DNA from: Acidobacteriota bacterium
GTDB taxonomy: Bacteria > Acidobacteriota > Thermoanaerobaculia > Gp7-AA8
NCBI GenBank assembly: GCA_003223645.1
Contig: QHVT01000007.1
Coordinates: 170,531 to 234,530, forward strand
DNA length: 64,000 nt
Reading direction: 5' to 3'
The position numbers were made by a program, and so were the translations under genes. The stretch's first letter is position 1, and the number at the start of each line of letters is the position of its first letter. A model generated the notes under the pieces. That model was not told the DNA's origin, made no database searches, and saw only the letters and a program-made list of their open reading frames with translations. This document shows, piece by piece, positions 25,053 to 32,857 of the stretch.

Positions 25053-25439
25053 ATGCCCGCTGATCGCAAGCTCCCGCGCCGGGAGCGCGAAATCATGGAT
25101 GTGCTGTTCGAGCTCGGCGCGGAGGCGTCGGCCGAGGAGATTCGGGAGCGGCTGACGGATCCGCCGAGCTCTTCGGCGGTTCGGGCGATGCTCGCGAAGC
25201 TGGAAGCGAAGGGTGCGGTGCGTCATCGCGAGAAGGGGCTTCGCTACGTGTACTCGCCGACGGTGGCGCGCACGGCCGCGCGGCGGTCGGCGCTGAAGCG
25301 GCTCGTGCAGGTTTTCTTCGAGGGCTCGGCGGGGCAGGCGATGACGGCGCTGCTCAACGAAGAGAAGTGGTCCGAGGAAGAGTTGGATCGGATGGCGGGT
25401 GAGATCGAGCGTGCGCGGAAAGAGAGGAAGCGGTCATGA
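25053..25439 (+). CDS. blaI: BlaI/MecI family transcriptional repressor
   Basis: 128 residues. The winged helix (LPRREREIMDVLFELGAEAS, then VRAMLAKLEAKGAVRHREKG) and the helical C-terminus ending KWSEEELDRMAGEIERA are typical of BlaI. It represses its own operon until the partner M56 peptidase triggers its cleavage. A matching operator lies in its promoter. A GGAGG lies ten bases before the start. The downstream peptidase gene overlaps its stop by four bases. Confidence 0.92.
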   Translation: MPADRKLPRREREIMDVLFELGAEASAEEIRERLTDPPSSSAVRAMLAKLEAKGAVRHREKGLRYVYSPTVARTAARRSALKRLVQVFFEGSAGQAMTALLNEEKWSEEELDRMAGEIERARKERKRS

Positions 25440-26923
25440 ACGAGATTCTGATGATTCTGCTGAAGACGACGATCGTGATCGTGCTGACGTTCGCGGCCGC
25501 GGCGGCGCTGCGCGTCCGCGCTTCGGTGAAGCACGTGTTGTTCAGCGCGTTGTTCGCGTTCCTCCTTCTCTTGCCGTTCGCTTCGCGATACATGCGCAAC
25601 AGCGCGACGGATTTCAAAGTATCGACGAAGACCGTGGGGGCCGCTGCTGTCCTCAGCCCCACCGCGACCGCTGAGGCAGCGGTCGCCACAAAGGAGCACG
25701 TCGACTGGAAAGGCATCGCGTTGCGCGCGTACGTCACCGTCGCCGCGCTCCTCTTCGCTTCGCTCGTCCTCGGCATCGCGCGTCTTCGCCGCATGGCCGC
25801 GAACGGCTACGTCTGGCTCGAAGGCACCGCGCGCATGAACGAGCTCGCGCTTGCGAGCCGCATTCGCCGCTCGGCGCTGGTGATGCTCTCGCGCGACACC
25901 GCGGTGCCGCTGACGTTCGGCTTCCGTAGATCGACGATCCTTCTTCCCGAAAGCGCGCGTGCGTGGAGCGATGACGAGCTTCGCCGCGCGCTGCGCCACG
26001 AGCTCGAGCACGTGCGGCGCGAAGACTGGATCGCGCAACTGTTCGCGCGCGCGGTTTGCGCGCTGTACTGGGCACATCCGCTCGTGTGGGTCGCCTGGCG
26101 CCGCTTCTGTTTCGAAGCGGAGCGCGCGTGCGACGACGCGGTGGTCACGTCCTTCCCCGAAGTCGAAGACTACGCGGGCCAGCTCGTCACGCTCGCACGG
26201 CAGGTCCGTTTCTCCACCGTCCCCGCCCTCGGCATGGCCTCACGCAGTCGTCTCTCCGATCGCGTGCGCGCCCTTCTCGATCCGCGGCAACGCCGCGGAC
26301 CTCTCGGCACGTTCGCGGCCGCGATCGTCATCGCCGTCACACTCCTGATGCTCGTCACCGTGGCGCCCGCGCGGCTGATCGCGGCGACGAACGACGGCGA
26401 TGGCGATCGCCCGCATGCGCGGCGCTGGTCGCAGTTCGGCGAGCGGATGGCCGAAGCCGGCGAAGCGGGGAGGATGGACGTCATCAAGGAGATGCTCGAC
26501 GCGGGCATCGACGTGAATACCGTCGCCGAAGGAGACGGCACCGCGCTCATCGGCGCGGCGAAGGGCGGGCATGAGGAGCTGGTGCGCTATCTCATCGATC
26601 GCGGCGCGGATGTGAACCTCGCGTCGCGCGGCGACGGCAATCCGCTCATCAACGCCGCGCGCGAAGGCCATCTCGAGATCGTGCGAATCCTGCTCGACGC
26701 CGGCGCGGATATCAATGAAGTCGTGCCGGGCGACGAGAACCCGATCATCCAGGCGGCCTGGCACGATCACCTGTATATCGTCGAGCTGCTCATCACGCGC
26801 GGCGCGGACGTGAACGTGCGTGCGTATGAAGGCCGCGAAGTGCGCACCGCGTTGATGATGGCGCGCCGCGGCGGATACAAGGAAATCATCCAGCGACTGA
26901 TCGAAGCGGGCGCGCGAGACTAA
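25436..26923 (+). CDS. M56 (BlaR1-like) membrane peptidase fused to ankyrin repeats
   Basis: 495 residues. Membrane helices near residues 5-25, 35-50 and 100-120 frame a BlaR1/MecR1-type gluzincin: HELEHVRRED at about 187 with the third ligand in FEAERACDD. A fourth helix lies around 300-320. Where BlaR1 carries a penicillin-binding sensor, this protein has at least four ankyrin repeats (from about 342, with DGTALIGAAKGGHEELVRYL and two similar units). The sensed signal is therefore unlikely to be a beta-lactam; the ankyrins may bind a protein or cell-wall fragment. Residues about 67-85 (AAAVLSPTATAEAAVAT) come from a palindromic repeat inserted between the second and third helices. Confidence 0.88.
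   Translation: MNEILMILLKTTIVIVLTFAAAAALRVRASVKHVLFSALFAFLLLLPFASRYMRNSATDFKVSTKTVGAAAVLSPTATAEAAVATKEHVDWKGIALRAYVTVAALLFASLVLGIARLRRMAANGYVWLEGTARMNELALASRIRRSALVMLSRDTAVPLTFGFRRSTILLPESARAWSDDELRRALRHELEHVRREDWIAQLFARAVCALYWAHPLVWVAWRRFCFEAERACDDAVVTSFPEVEDYAGQLVTLARQVRFSTVPALGMASRSRLSDRVRALLDPRQRRGPLGTFAAAIVIAVTLLMLVTVAPARLIAATNDGDGDRPHARRWSQFGERMAEAGEAGRMDVIKEMLDAGIDVNTVAEGDGTALIGAAKGGHEELVRYLIDRGADVNLASRGDGNPLINAAREGHLEIVRILLDAGADINEVVPGDENPIIQAAWHDHLYIVELLITRGADVNVRAYEGREVRTALMMARRGGYKEIIQRLIEAGARD
25637..25691. repeat. CCGCTGAGG palindromic element inside the M56 gene
   Basis: GTGGGGGCCGCTGCTGTCCTCAGC is followed by GCGACCGCTGAGGCAGCGGTCGCCAC, the same family as the intergenic copies at 6170, 10621 and 48758. 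It is read in frame as an Ala/Thr-rich periplasmic or cytoplasmic loop. Confidence 0.75.
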
Positions 26924-27013
26924 TGGAGCGGCGGCCGCCCTCGGTCGCCGAAACGACGCGCACCCGAGTGGATGTCGCGATGCTCCGGCGGCCGAGGGCG
27001 GCCGCCGCTCCAC
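26924..27013. repeat. palindromic repeat, GGAGCGGCGGCCG family
   Basis: TGGAGCGGCGGCCGCCCTCGG pairs with CGGCCGAGGGCGGCCGCCGCTCCA across a loop of about 40 bp. It starts directly after the stop codon of the M56 gene and separates it from the next gene. Relatives are at 29267, 32229 and 44059. Confidence 0.8.
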
Positions 27014-27040
27014 AGACCCGTCGACGACTAGGAGAGAAAC

Positions 27041-29173
27041 ATGATTGCAGTCTTGCTCGCCGCGGCGCTCAGCGTCGCGGCCCCGGTCGAAGTGCGGAAG
27101 GCCGCGTCGCCGATTCGCGTCGACGCGCAGCTCGACGAAGCGGCGTGGAGCGAAGCGACGCCGATCCCGATCGCGTGGGAGTGGGATCCCGCGGACAACG
27201 CGCCGGCGCCCGTCGAGACGACGGCGCTCATCACGTTCGACGAGAACAAACTGTATGCCGCGTTCCGCGCGCGCGATCCGCAGCCGAAAAAGATTCGCGC
27301 GCGCTATCAGGAGCGCGACAGCGGCGGCGGCGATGACATGGTCGGCCTCTACATCGATCCGTTCAACGACGATCGCCGCGCGTATCAGTTTCGCGTGAAC
27401 CCCCTCGGCGTGCAGCTCGACGCGATCAACAGCGACGTCGAGAATTCGGAAGACTTTTCGTGGGACGCGATCTGGGAGTCGGCGGCGCGACTGACGGACG
27501 ACGGCTACATTGTCGAGCTCGCGATTCCGCTGCAGCAGCTGCGCATCCCCGCGACCGGCGGGCCGCAGACGTGGGGACTGCTCGCCGTTCGCGAATGGCC
27601 GCGCGACGTTACGCATCGACTGCGCTCGACGATGACGGACACACATCGCAGCTGCTTCATCTGCCAGTTTCCCGACGTCACCGGATTCGCCGTCGCGTCG
27701 CGCGGAAAAAACATCGAAGTCGCGCCGACGCTCACCGGCGTGTCCGGAGATCCCGGTGACAGCAAGCTCGATCCCGGCGCGTCGGCGCGATGGGCGATCA
27801 CGCCCGGCACGTCGCTGCAGGCGACGATCAATCCCGATTTCTCGCAGGTCGAAGCCGACGCCGCGCAGCTCGACGTCAACACGCGCTTCGCATTGTTCTA
27901 CCCGGAGAAGCGCCCGTTCTTCTCCGAAGGCGCGGACTTTTTCGAGACGCGACTGCCGCTCGTCTTCACGCGCACGATCGCCGATCCCGCGGGCGGGTTG
28001 AAGCTGACGGGCAAGAGCGGGCCGCATTCGTACGGCCTGCTCTTCGCGCGCGATGCGATCACGAACCTCATCATTCCCGGCGATCAGTCGTCGTCGCTCG
28101 CGTCGATCGCCGGCGGATCGACGACCGCCATCGGACGCTATCGACACGAATTCGGCAAGAACACGACGTTAGGCGGACTCGTGACCTCGCGCAGCGGCGA
28201 CGACTACGACAATCTCGTCGTCGCCGGCGACGGATATCAGCGACTGAACGAGAAGGATGCGCTGCGATTTCAGATCGTCGGATCGCGCACGAGGTATCCC
28301 GGCGCGCTGGCGACCGAATTCGCGCAGCCGCACGGATCGTTCGACGGCTACGGACTCAGCGCGCGCTATTCACACAACGATCGCGACTGGACGTGGATCG
28401 CGCGCTACAACGAGTTCTCGCCGGAGCTGCGCGCGGACAGCGGATTCACGACGCAGGTCGGTTATCGCTTTGCCGCGGCGCAGGCGGAGCGGCGCATTCG
28501 CGGCGGTCCGACGAAGTGGTTTCGCGATCTTTATCTTTCCGCCGGCGTCGACGGCACGCGCCAATACGACGGCGCGTGGAACGAATGGGGCGCCGACCTC
28601 GGCATGACGTATCGCGGCCCGAAGCAGAGCGAGGTCGAATTTGGTCTCGCGCCGAATCAGGAGTTTTTCGACGGCACGACCTATCATGACTTCCGCTACA
28701 GCTTTTTCGCCGCGTTCCAGGCCACGCCCGACGTCCGCCTCGGCACATCCGCGCGCTGGGGTGAGGTGATCGATTTCACGAATAGCCAGCAGGCGGACTA
28801 CGTCACGCTCTCGCCATACGCGCTGTTCAACGTCGGCCGCCACGTCTACGGCGAGATTTCGTACGACTACCAGGTACTCGACACGAAGCAGGGACAGCGC
28901 ATCTACGCCGTGCATCTGCCGCAGGCGCGGCTGCTGTATCACTTCAACGGACGCACGTTCGTGCGCGCGATTCTGCAGTATCAATTCCTCGAGCGCGAGA
29001 TCCCCGAGGCCCTCGAGTCGCGCGAGCTGCTCACGCAATTTCTCTTCTCGTATCGCGTCAACGCGCAGACGGTGTTTCTCGCCGGCTATTCCGACAACTA
29101 TGAAGGCGCGACGAATCTCGATCGGACGAATCGCGCCATCTTCGCGAAGGTCAGCTACGCATTTCTGTTCTGA
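27041..29173 (+). CDS. DUF5916/CBM9-like outer-membrane beta-barrel protein
   Basis: 710 residues with a signal peptide (IAVLLAAALSVAA). Residues about 20-215 form a CBM9-like carbohydrate-binding sandwich (IRVDAQLDEAAWSEATP is the family's opening motif; FDENKLYAAFRARDP follows). The remainder matches the DUF5916 barrel domain: YPEKRPFFSEGADFFETRLP is a signature, and amphipathic strands run to the C-terminal Phe (KVSYAFLF), the usual barrel-assembly signal. These proteins are common in Acidobacteria and Bacteroidetes and may bind glycans at the outer membrane; no enzymatic function is established. AGGAGA lies shortly upstream of the ATG. Its 3' end overlaps convergent rsmA by 23 bp. Confidence 0.87.
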   Translation: MIAVLLAAALSVAAPVEVRKAASPIRVDAQLDEAAWSEATPIPIAWEWDPADNAPAPVETTALITFDENKLYAAFRARDPQPKKIRARYQERDSGGGDDMVGLYIDPFNDDRRAYQFRVNPLGVQLDAINSDVENSEDFSWDAIWESAARLTDDGYIVELAIPLQQLRIPATGGPQTWGLLAVREWPRDVTHRLRSTMTDTHRSCFICQFPDVTGFAVASRGKNIEVAPTLTGVSGDPGDSKLDPGASARWAITPGTSLQATINPDFSQVEADAAQLDVNTRFALFYPEKRPFFSEGADFFETRLPLVFTRTIADPAGGLKLTGKSGPHSYGLLFARDAITNLIIPGDQSSSLASIAGGSTTAIGRYRHEFGKNTTLGGLVTSRSGDDYDNLVVAGDGYQRLNEKDALRFQIVGSRTRYPGALATEFAQPHGSFDGYGLSARYSHNDRDWTWIARYNEFSPELRADSGFTTQVGYRFAAAQAERRIRGGPTKWFRDLYLSAGVDGTRQYDGAWNEWGADLGMTYRGPKQSEVEFGLAPNQEFFDGTTYHDFRYSFFAAFQATPDVRLGTSARWGEVIDFTNSQQADYVTLSPYALFNVGRHVYGEISYDYQVLDTKQGQRIYAVHLPQARLLYHFNGRTFVRAILQYQFLEREIPEALESRELLTQFLFSYRVNAQTVFLAGYSDNYEGATNLDRTNRAIFAKVSYAFLF

Positions 29174-29969
29174 GCGCGTCGAACTGCTGCAGCGTCAGCG
29201 TCTCCGCGCGCGCCTCGGCGTCGATGTTTGCGCGCTGCATCGCGGCGAGGATTTGTTCGCGGTCCAGTGGAGCGGCGCCCGCTTCGGGCGCCGGACTCTT
29301 GCGATTCGGCGGCCGAGAGCGGCCGCCGCTCCACTCGAGCAGATTGTTGACCAGTTTCTTTCTCCGCATCCGGAACGACGCGCTGACGAGGTCGAGCACT
29401 TCGTCGCGCGGCGAGGCCAGGCCGGGGTCGCGCGGATCGAGCATCACCACCGCGCTGCGCACTTTCGGCGGCGGATAGAACGAGCGCGGCTCCAGCGTCA
29501 TGACGATCTTCGCCGTCGCGAACGCCTGCACGTACAGCGTGAGGAATCCGTACGACTCCGTTCCCGGCTTCGCGACGACGCGGTCCGCGACTTCTTTCTG
29601 CAACATGAACACGGCGCGGCGGCAGTGCGGATCGGCGATCACGCGGCGCAGGATCGGCGTGCCGACGTTGTACGGCAGATTGCCGACCGCGCGGAACGTC
29701 GACGACGGCAGCTCCGCATCGACCGCGTCTTCGTTGCGCAATTCGATGCGGTCGCCGAAGCGCGACTGCAATCGCGCGAACAAATCGGGATCGATCTCGA
29801 TCGCGATCAAACGATTCGGCAGCTCGATCAGCTTCTCCGTCAGCACGCCCTCGCCGGGACCGATCTCGAGCACCACTTCGTCCGGCTGCGCATCGATCGT
29901 CGTGACGATCTTGTCAACAGCGCCGCGGTTGCGGAGGAAGTTCTGGCCCCATTTTTTCTTAGGTTTCAT
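29151..29969 (-). CDS. rsmA: 16S rRNA dimethyladenosine transferase RsmA/KsgA
   Basis: 272 residues. It dimethylates the two adjacent adenosines in helix 45 of 16S rRNA. KPKKKWGQNFLRN is the canonical start, EIGPGEGVLT the SAM loop, NLPYN (about residue 95) the catalytic motif IV, and RRKKLVNNLL the C-terminal RNA-binding helix. Directly after that helix about 22 residues (SGGRSRPPNRKSPAPEAGAA) are encoded by a 68-bp palindromic repeat. The normal RsmA end (ARAETLTLQQFDALR) then resumes, so the insertion is in frame and probably in a surface loop. An upstream ATG four codons earlier lies in the neighbouring repeat and is less likely. Confidence 0.93.
   Translation of the reverse strand: MKPKKKWGQNFLRNRGAVDKIVTTIDAQPDEVVLEIGPGEGVLTEKLIELPNRLIAIEIDPDLFARLQSRFGDRIELRNEDAVDAELPSSTFRAVGNLPYNVGTPILRRVIADPHCRRAVFMLQKEVADRVVAKPGTESYGFLTLYVQAFATAKIVMTLEPRSFYPPPKVRSAVVMLDPRDPGLASPRDEVLDLVSASFRMRRKKLVNNLLEWSGGRSRPPNRKSPAPEAGAAPLDREQILAAMQRANIDAEARAETLTLQQFDALRTEMRS
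29267..29334. repeat. 68-bp palindromic element inside rsmA
   Basis: GTGGAGCGGCGCCCGCTTCG is mirrored by CGGCCGCCGCTCCAC with an inner GGCGCC...GGCGCC palindrome. By direct comparison it is identical to the element at 32229-32296 at 66 of 68 positions, although that copy is read from the opposite strand. Confidence 0.85.
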
Positions 29970-29975
29970 ACGATT

Positions 29976-30147
29976 CGTCATCCTGAGACGCGAAGACGGC
30001 TCAGAGGCTGTGAAAAATCTCCGTCATCCTGAGTCGGCGAAGCGCGACGAAGGATCTCAAAATACGAAGATCCTGCAATTTAGAGATCCTTCGCCGTCTG
30101 CGCGGCTCAGGATGACGGGATTTTTCACAGCGGCTCAGGATGACGGT
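29976..30147. repeat. CGTCATCCTGAG inverted-repeat element
   Basis: Repeated CGTCATCCTGAG(T)CGGCGAAG motifs pair with CTCAGGATGACGG and with GGATCTC/GAGATCC arms around a short AT-rich centre (CAAAATACGAAGATCCTGC). TGTGAAAAAT and ATTTTTCACA sit near the ends. Relatives are at 44097-44410 (interrupted) and 58889-59026. It fills the gap between rsmA and moxR. Confidence 0.8.
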
Positions 30148-30167
30148 CTGAGGATAGACTCATCTCA

Positions 30168-31115
30168 ATGACCACGATCGAACAATCACACGACACGATC
30201 GCGAGGCTCCGCGCGGAAGTCGCGAAGGTCGTCATCGGGCAGGACGCGATCGTCAATCGGCTCGTGATCGCGCTGCTCATCCGCGGGCACGTGCTCGTCG
30301 AAGGATTGCCCGGACTCGCGAAGACGCTGCTCGTGAAGACGCTCGCGTCGGCCATCGAGGCGTCGTTCAAGCGCATCCAGTTCACGCCCGATCTGCTTCC
30401 TGCCGACATCACCGGCACGCAGGTCTTCGATCCGGCCGGCCGCACCTTCAACCCGCGCCTCGGACCGATCTTCGCGAACTTCGTCCTCGCCGACGAGATC
30501 AACCGCGCTCCGGCGAAAGTGCAAAGCGCGCTGCTCGAGGCGATGCAGGAGCGGCAGGTGACGATCGGCGACACGTCGTACCCGCTGCCCGATCCTTTCG
30601 TCGTCATCGCGACACAGAATCCGATCGAACACGAGGGGACGTATTCGCTGCCCGAGGCGCAGGTCGATCGGTTCGTGATGAAACTGAAGGTGGAGTATCC
30701 GCTGGCGGACGAAGAGCTGCGGATGCTGGCGATGTATCTCGATCCGACGGCGCAGCCGCGGCAAGCCGCGCGCGTGCTCACGCTCGGCGAGATGCGCGCC
30801 GTCGCGCAGCAGGCCGCGCGCCTGCACATGGACGAGCGCATCGGCCGCTACATCGTGAGCATCGTGACGGCGACGCGCAAACCGTCGCCGTACGTTTCGT
30901 TCGGAGGATCGCCGCGCGCGACACTCGCGCTCGCGCACGTCGCGAAGGCGCACGCGTTCATCGACGGTCGCACGTACGTGGTCCCCGAGGACGTGAAGGG
31001 GATTGCGCATGACGTGTTGCGGCACCGACTCGTGCTCAGCTACGAAGCCGCGGCGGAAAACGTGAGCGCGGACGCGATCGTCGATCGCGTGCTGGCGGAG
31101 GTGGCCGTGCCGTGA
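30168..31115 (+). CDS. MoxR family AAA ATPase
   Basis: 315 residues. Walker A GLPGLAKT (about residue 46), Walker B FVLADEINRAP, sensor 1 VIATQNPIEHEGTYSLPEAQ and a C-terminal lid with the conserved SFGGSPRAT. MoxR ATPases act as chaperones for von Willebrand factor A proteins encoded beside them. Here it heads a seven-gene run with DUF58, BatA, BatB, BatC and BatD, the standard stress-envelope Bat locus. The operon probably starts in the repeat-filled gap upstream. Confidence 0.94.
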   Translation: MTTIEQSHDTIARLRAEVAKVVIGQDAIVNRLVIALLIRGHVLVEGLPGLAKTLLVKTLASAIEASFKRIQFTPDLLPADITGTQVFDPAGRTFNPRLGPIFANFVLADEINRAPAKVQSALLEAMQERQVTIGDTSYPLPDPFVVIATQNPIEHEGTYSLPEAQVDRFVMKLKVEYPLADEELRMLAMYLDPTAQPRQAARVLTLGEMRAVAQQAARLHMDERIGRYIVSIVTATRKPSPYVSFGGSPRATLALAHVAKAHAFIDGRTYVVPEDVKGIAHDVLRHRLVLSYEAAAENVSADAIVDRVLAEVAVP

Positions 31116-31117
31116 CG

Positions 31118-31206
31118 AGGCTCAGAGGCGCACAGGCACATTGGCTCATAGGAGCACGTGCCACAGGCGTCTATGAGCCTGTGAGGCGATGAGCCTATGA
31201 GCCTGT
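31118..31206. repeat. CTCATAGGCTCATAGG / TATGAGCC repeat, supplies a start codon
   Basis: Repeats of GGCTCATAG and their complement CTATGAGCC flank a short loop. The right arm (TGAGCCTATGAGCCTG) contains the ATG and first codons of the DUF58 gene. The same unit is tandemly repeated at 50612-50722. Confidence 0.7.
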
Positions 31207-32105
31207 TCAAGCGGCGCGCGCCTGATTTTCGAACGCCAATCGTTCGCCGCGTACGCGAGCTCGAGCTCGTCTCCGCGCGTTTGATTCGCGCGGGATTCGC
31301 CGGCGACTATCACTCCGCGTTTCACGGCCGCGGGATCGAGTTCTCGCAGGTGCGCGAGTACATCGCCGGCGACGACATCCGCGCGATCGACTGGAACGTG
31401 ACGGCGCGGACCGGCGTGCCGCACGTGAAGGAGTTCATCGAAGAGCGCGATCTCACGGTGTTGATCGCGATCGACGTGTCGGCGTCGATGGGCTTCGGCT
31501 CGGTCGACTGGCGGAAGTGCGACATCGCCGCGGAGCTGGCGTCGGTGTTCGCGTTCTCAGCGGTCGAGAATTCCGATCGCGCGGGATTGCTGTTGTTCTC
31601 GAATGGCGTGAGCGCGTTCATTCCGCCGCGCCGCGGACGCGCGCACGCGCAGGTGATCGTGCGCGCGGCGGTTGACGCCGCGCTGCGCGGACCGCGCGGG
31701 CAGGCCGATCTCGAATACGCCGCGCGCTATCTCGAGCGCGTCGCGGTGAAGCGTGCGGTCGTGCTCGTGCTGTCCGATTTTCTCGATCTGCCGTTCGAGA
31801 AGCCGCTCGCGCGGCTGAATCGCAAACATGACGTCATCGGCATCGCGATCGGCGATCCGCGCGAAGAGCGTTTTCCCGATCGCGGACTGGCGCGGCTCGT
31901 CGATCTCGAGTCGGGCGAAGCGCGCTGGACGGACCTGCGCCGCGCGGACGTCGGACGACGCTCGGCGCAGCGACATCAGACGCTCACTCGGCGCTTCCGC
32001 ACGTCCGGCATCGACCATCTCGCCATTTCCACCGCCGTTCCGTACGATCGCGATCTGCTGCGTTTCTTCCGCGAGCGTGCGGCGCGGCACCGGCGCCCCG
32101 TATGA
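31197..32105 (+). CDS. DUF58 domain protein (VWA-like, MoxR partner)
   Basis: 302 residues. The DUF58 signature is clear: GIEFSQVREYIAGDDIRAIDWNVTARTGVPHVKEF, then a VWA-like domain with the DVSAS MIDAS start (about residue 93) and LVLSDFLD. It lacks membrane helices in this copy. It lies between the MoxR ATPase and a small Bat-operon protein that overlaps its stop by four bases. The ATG lies inside the right arm of a TATGAGCC repeat, so the first three residues (MSL) come from the repeat. Confidence 0.9.
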   Translation: MSLFKRRAPDFRTPIVRRVRELELVSARLIRAGFAGDYHSAFHGRGIEFSQVREYIAGDDIRAIDWNVTARTGVPHVKEFIEERDLTVLIAIDVSASMGFGSVDWRKCDIAAELASVFAFSAVENSDRAGLLLFSNGVSAFIPPRRGRAHAQVIVRAAVDAALRGPRGQADLEYAARYLERVAVKRAVVLVLSDFLDLPFEKPLARLNRKHDVIGIAIGDPREERFPDRGLARLVDLESGEARWTDLRRADVGRRSAQRHQTLTRRFRTSGIDHLAISTAVPYDRDLLRFFRERAARHRRPV

Positions 32106-32857
32106 TTCTGGTTCTCGCTCTCGTCACGGCAACGTTCTCTCCGCCCGCGCCGACGGTCGGCGATCCGATCACGATCACGTTCAGCGAGCCGGTACGGCTC
32201 GATCCGTCGCCGTCGTACGAGGTCATCAGTGGAGCGGCGCCCGCTTCGGGCGCCGGATTCTCGCGATTCGGCGGCCGAGAGCGGCCGCCGCTCCACTACG
32301 TCATCGTCATTCGTACGTTCACTCCTAGGCCGATCGTGTTGAGCGGCGTCACCGGAAACGTTCGTTTTCAAAATCTCAAAATCCCCGTCCGCTCGGTGTT
32401 GAAGCAGGGCGACGACATGAAACCGGCGCCGCTCACGCCGCCGCGCGCGTCGCCGTATCCGCGCGCGCCGTTCATCGCGATTGTGATCGCTGCGCTTCTC
32501 GCAATCGCGGCATGGCTCGCGGCGTGGTTGCTGTCGCGCCGCGCGGTGCGCGTCGTCGAGCCGCCGATCCCCGCGAGCGAGCGCTATCGCCGCGCCGTGC
32601 TCGCGCTGCGCGAGGATCCGTCGCGCGCGCATCGCTGGGCCGCGCTCGCCGACGCCACGCGCGCGTACCTCGCGGAGTCGCGCGCGGGACTCAGCAGCGA
32701 TCTCACCACCACCGAGCTCGTGCCGCGCTTGCCCGAGCACGAGCGCGTCGTCGCCGAAATTCTGCGACAGGGCGACATGGAAAAATTTTCGAGCGAAGGA
32801 GCGCCGTCGCGCGACTTCGATGAGGTTGCGGACCGCGCGCTGGAGCTTGCGTCATGA
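32102..32857 (+). CDS. Bat-operon membrane protein with C-terminal domain
   Basis: 251 residues. A signal-like N-terminus precedes a short beta-rich periplasmic domain (PPAPTVGDPITITFSEPVRLD resembles the start of BatD/DUF4381-type repeats). A membrane helix (IVIAALLAIAAWLAAWLL) lies near 125-145, with a helical cytoplasmic tail (SERYRRAVLALREDPSRAHRWAALADATRAYL). The second half of the periplasmic domain begins with 23 residues encoded by the 68-bp palindromic element. It overlaps the DUF58 stop and the BatA start by four bases each. Likely a BatD-like partner; exact family is uncertain. Confidence 0.7.
   Translation: MILVLALVTATFSPPAPTVGDPITITFSEPVRLDPSPSYEVISGAAPASGAGFSRFGGRERPPLHYVIVIRTFTPRPIVLSGVTGNVRFQNLKIPVRSVLKQGDDMKPAPLTPPRASPYPRAPFIAIVIAALLAIAAWLAAWLLSRRAVRVVEPPIPASERYRRAVLALREDPSRAHRWAALADATRAYLAESRAGLSSDLTTTELVPRLPEHERVVAEILRQGDMEKFSSEGAPSRDFDEVADRALELAS
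32229..32296. repeat. 68-bp palindromic element inside a Bat-operon gene
   Basis: This twin of the rsmA element is read here in the opposite orientation as a Ser/Gly/Ala/Arg linker (SGAAPASGAGFSRFGGRERP). Both ends keep the GTGGAGCGGC / GCCGCTCCAC arms intact. Confidence 0.85.
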
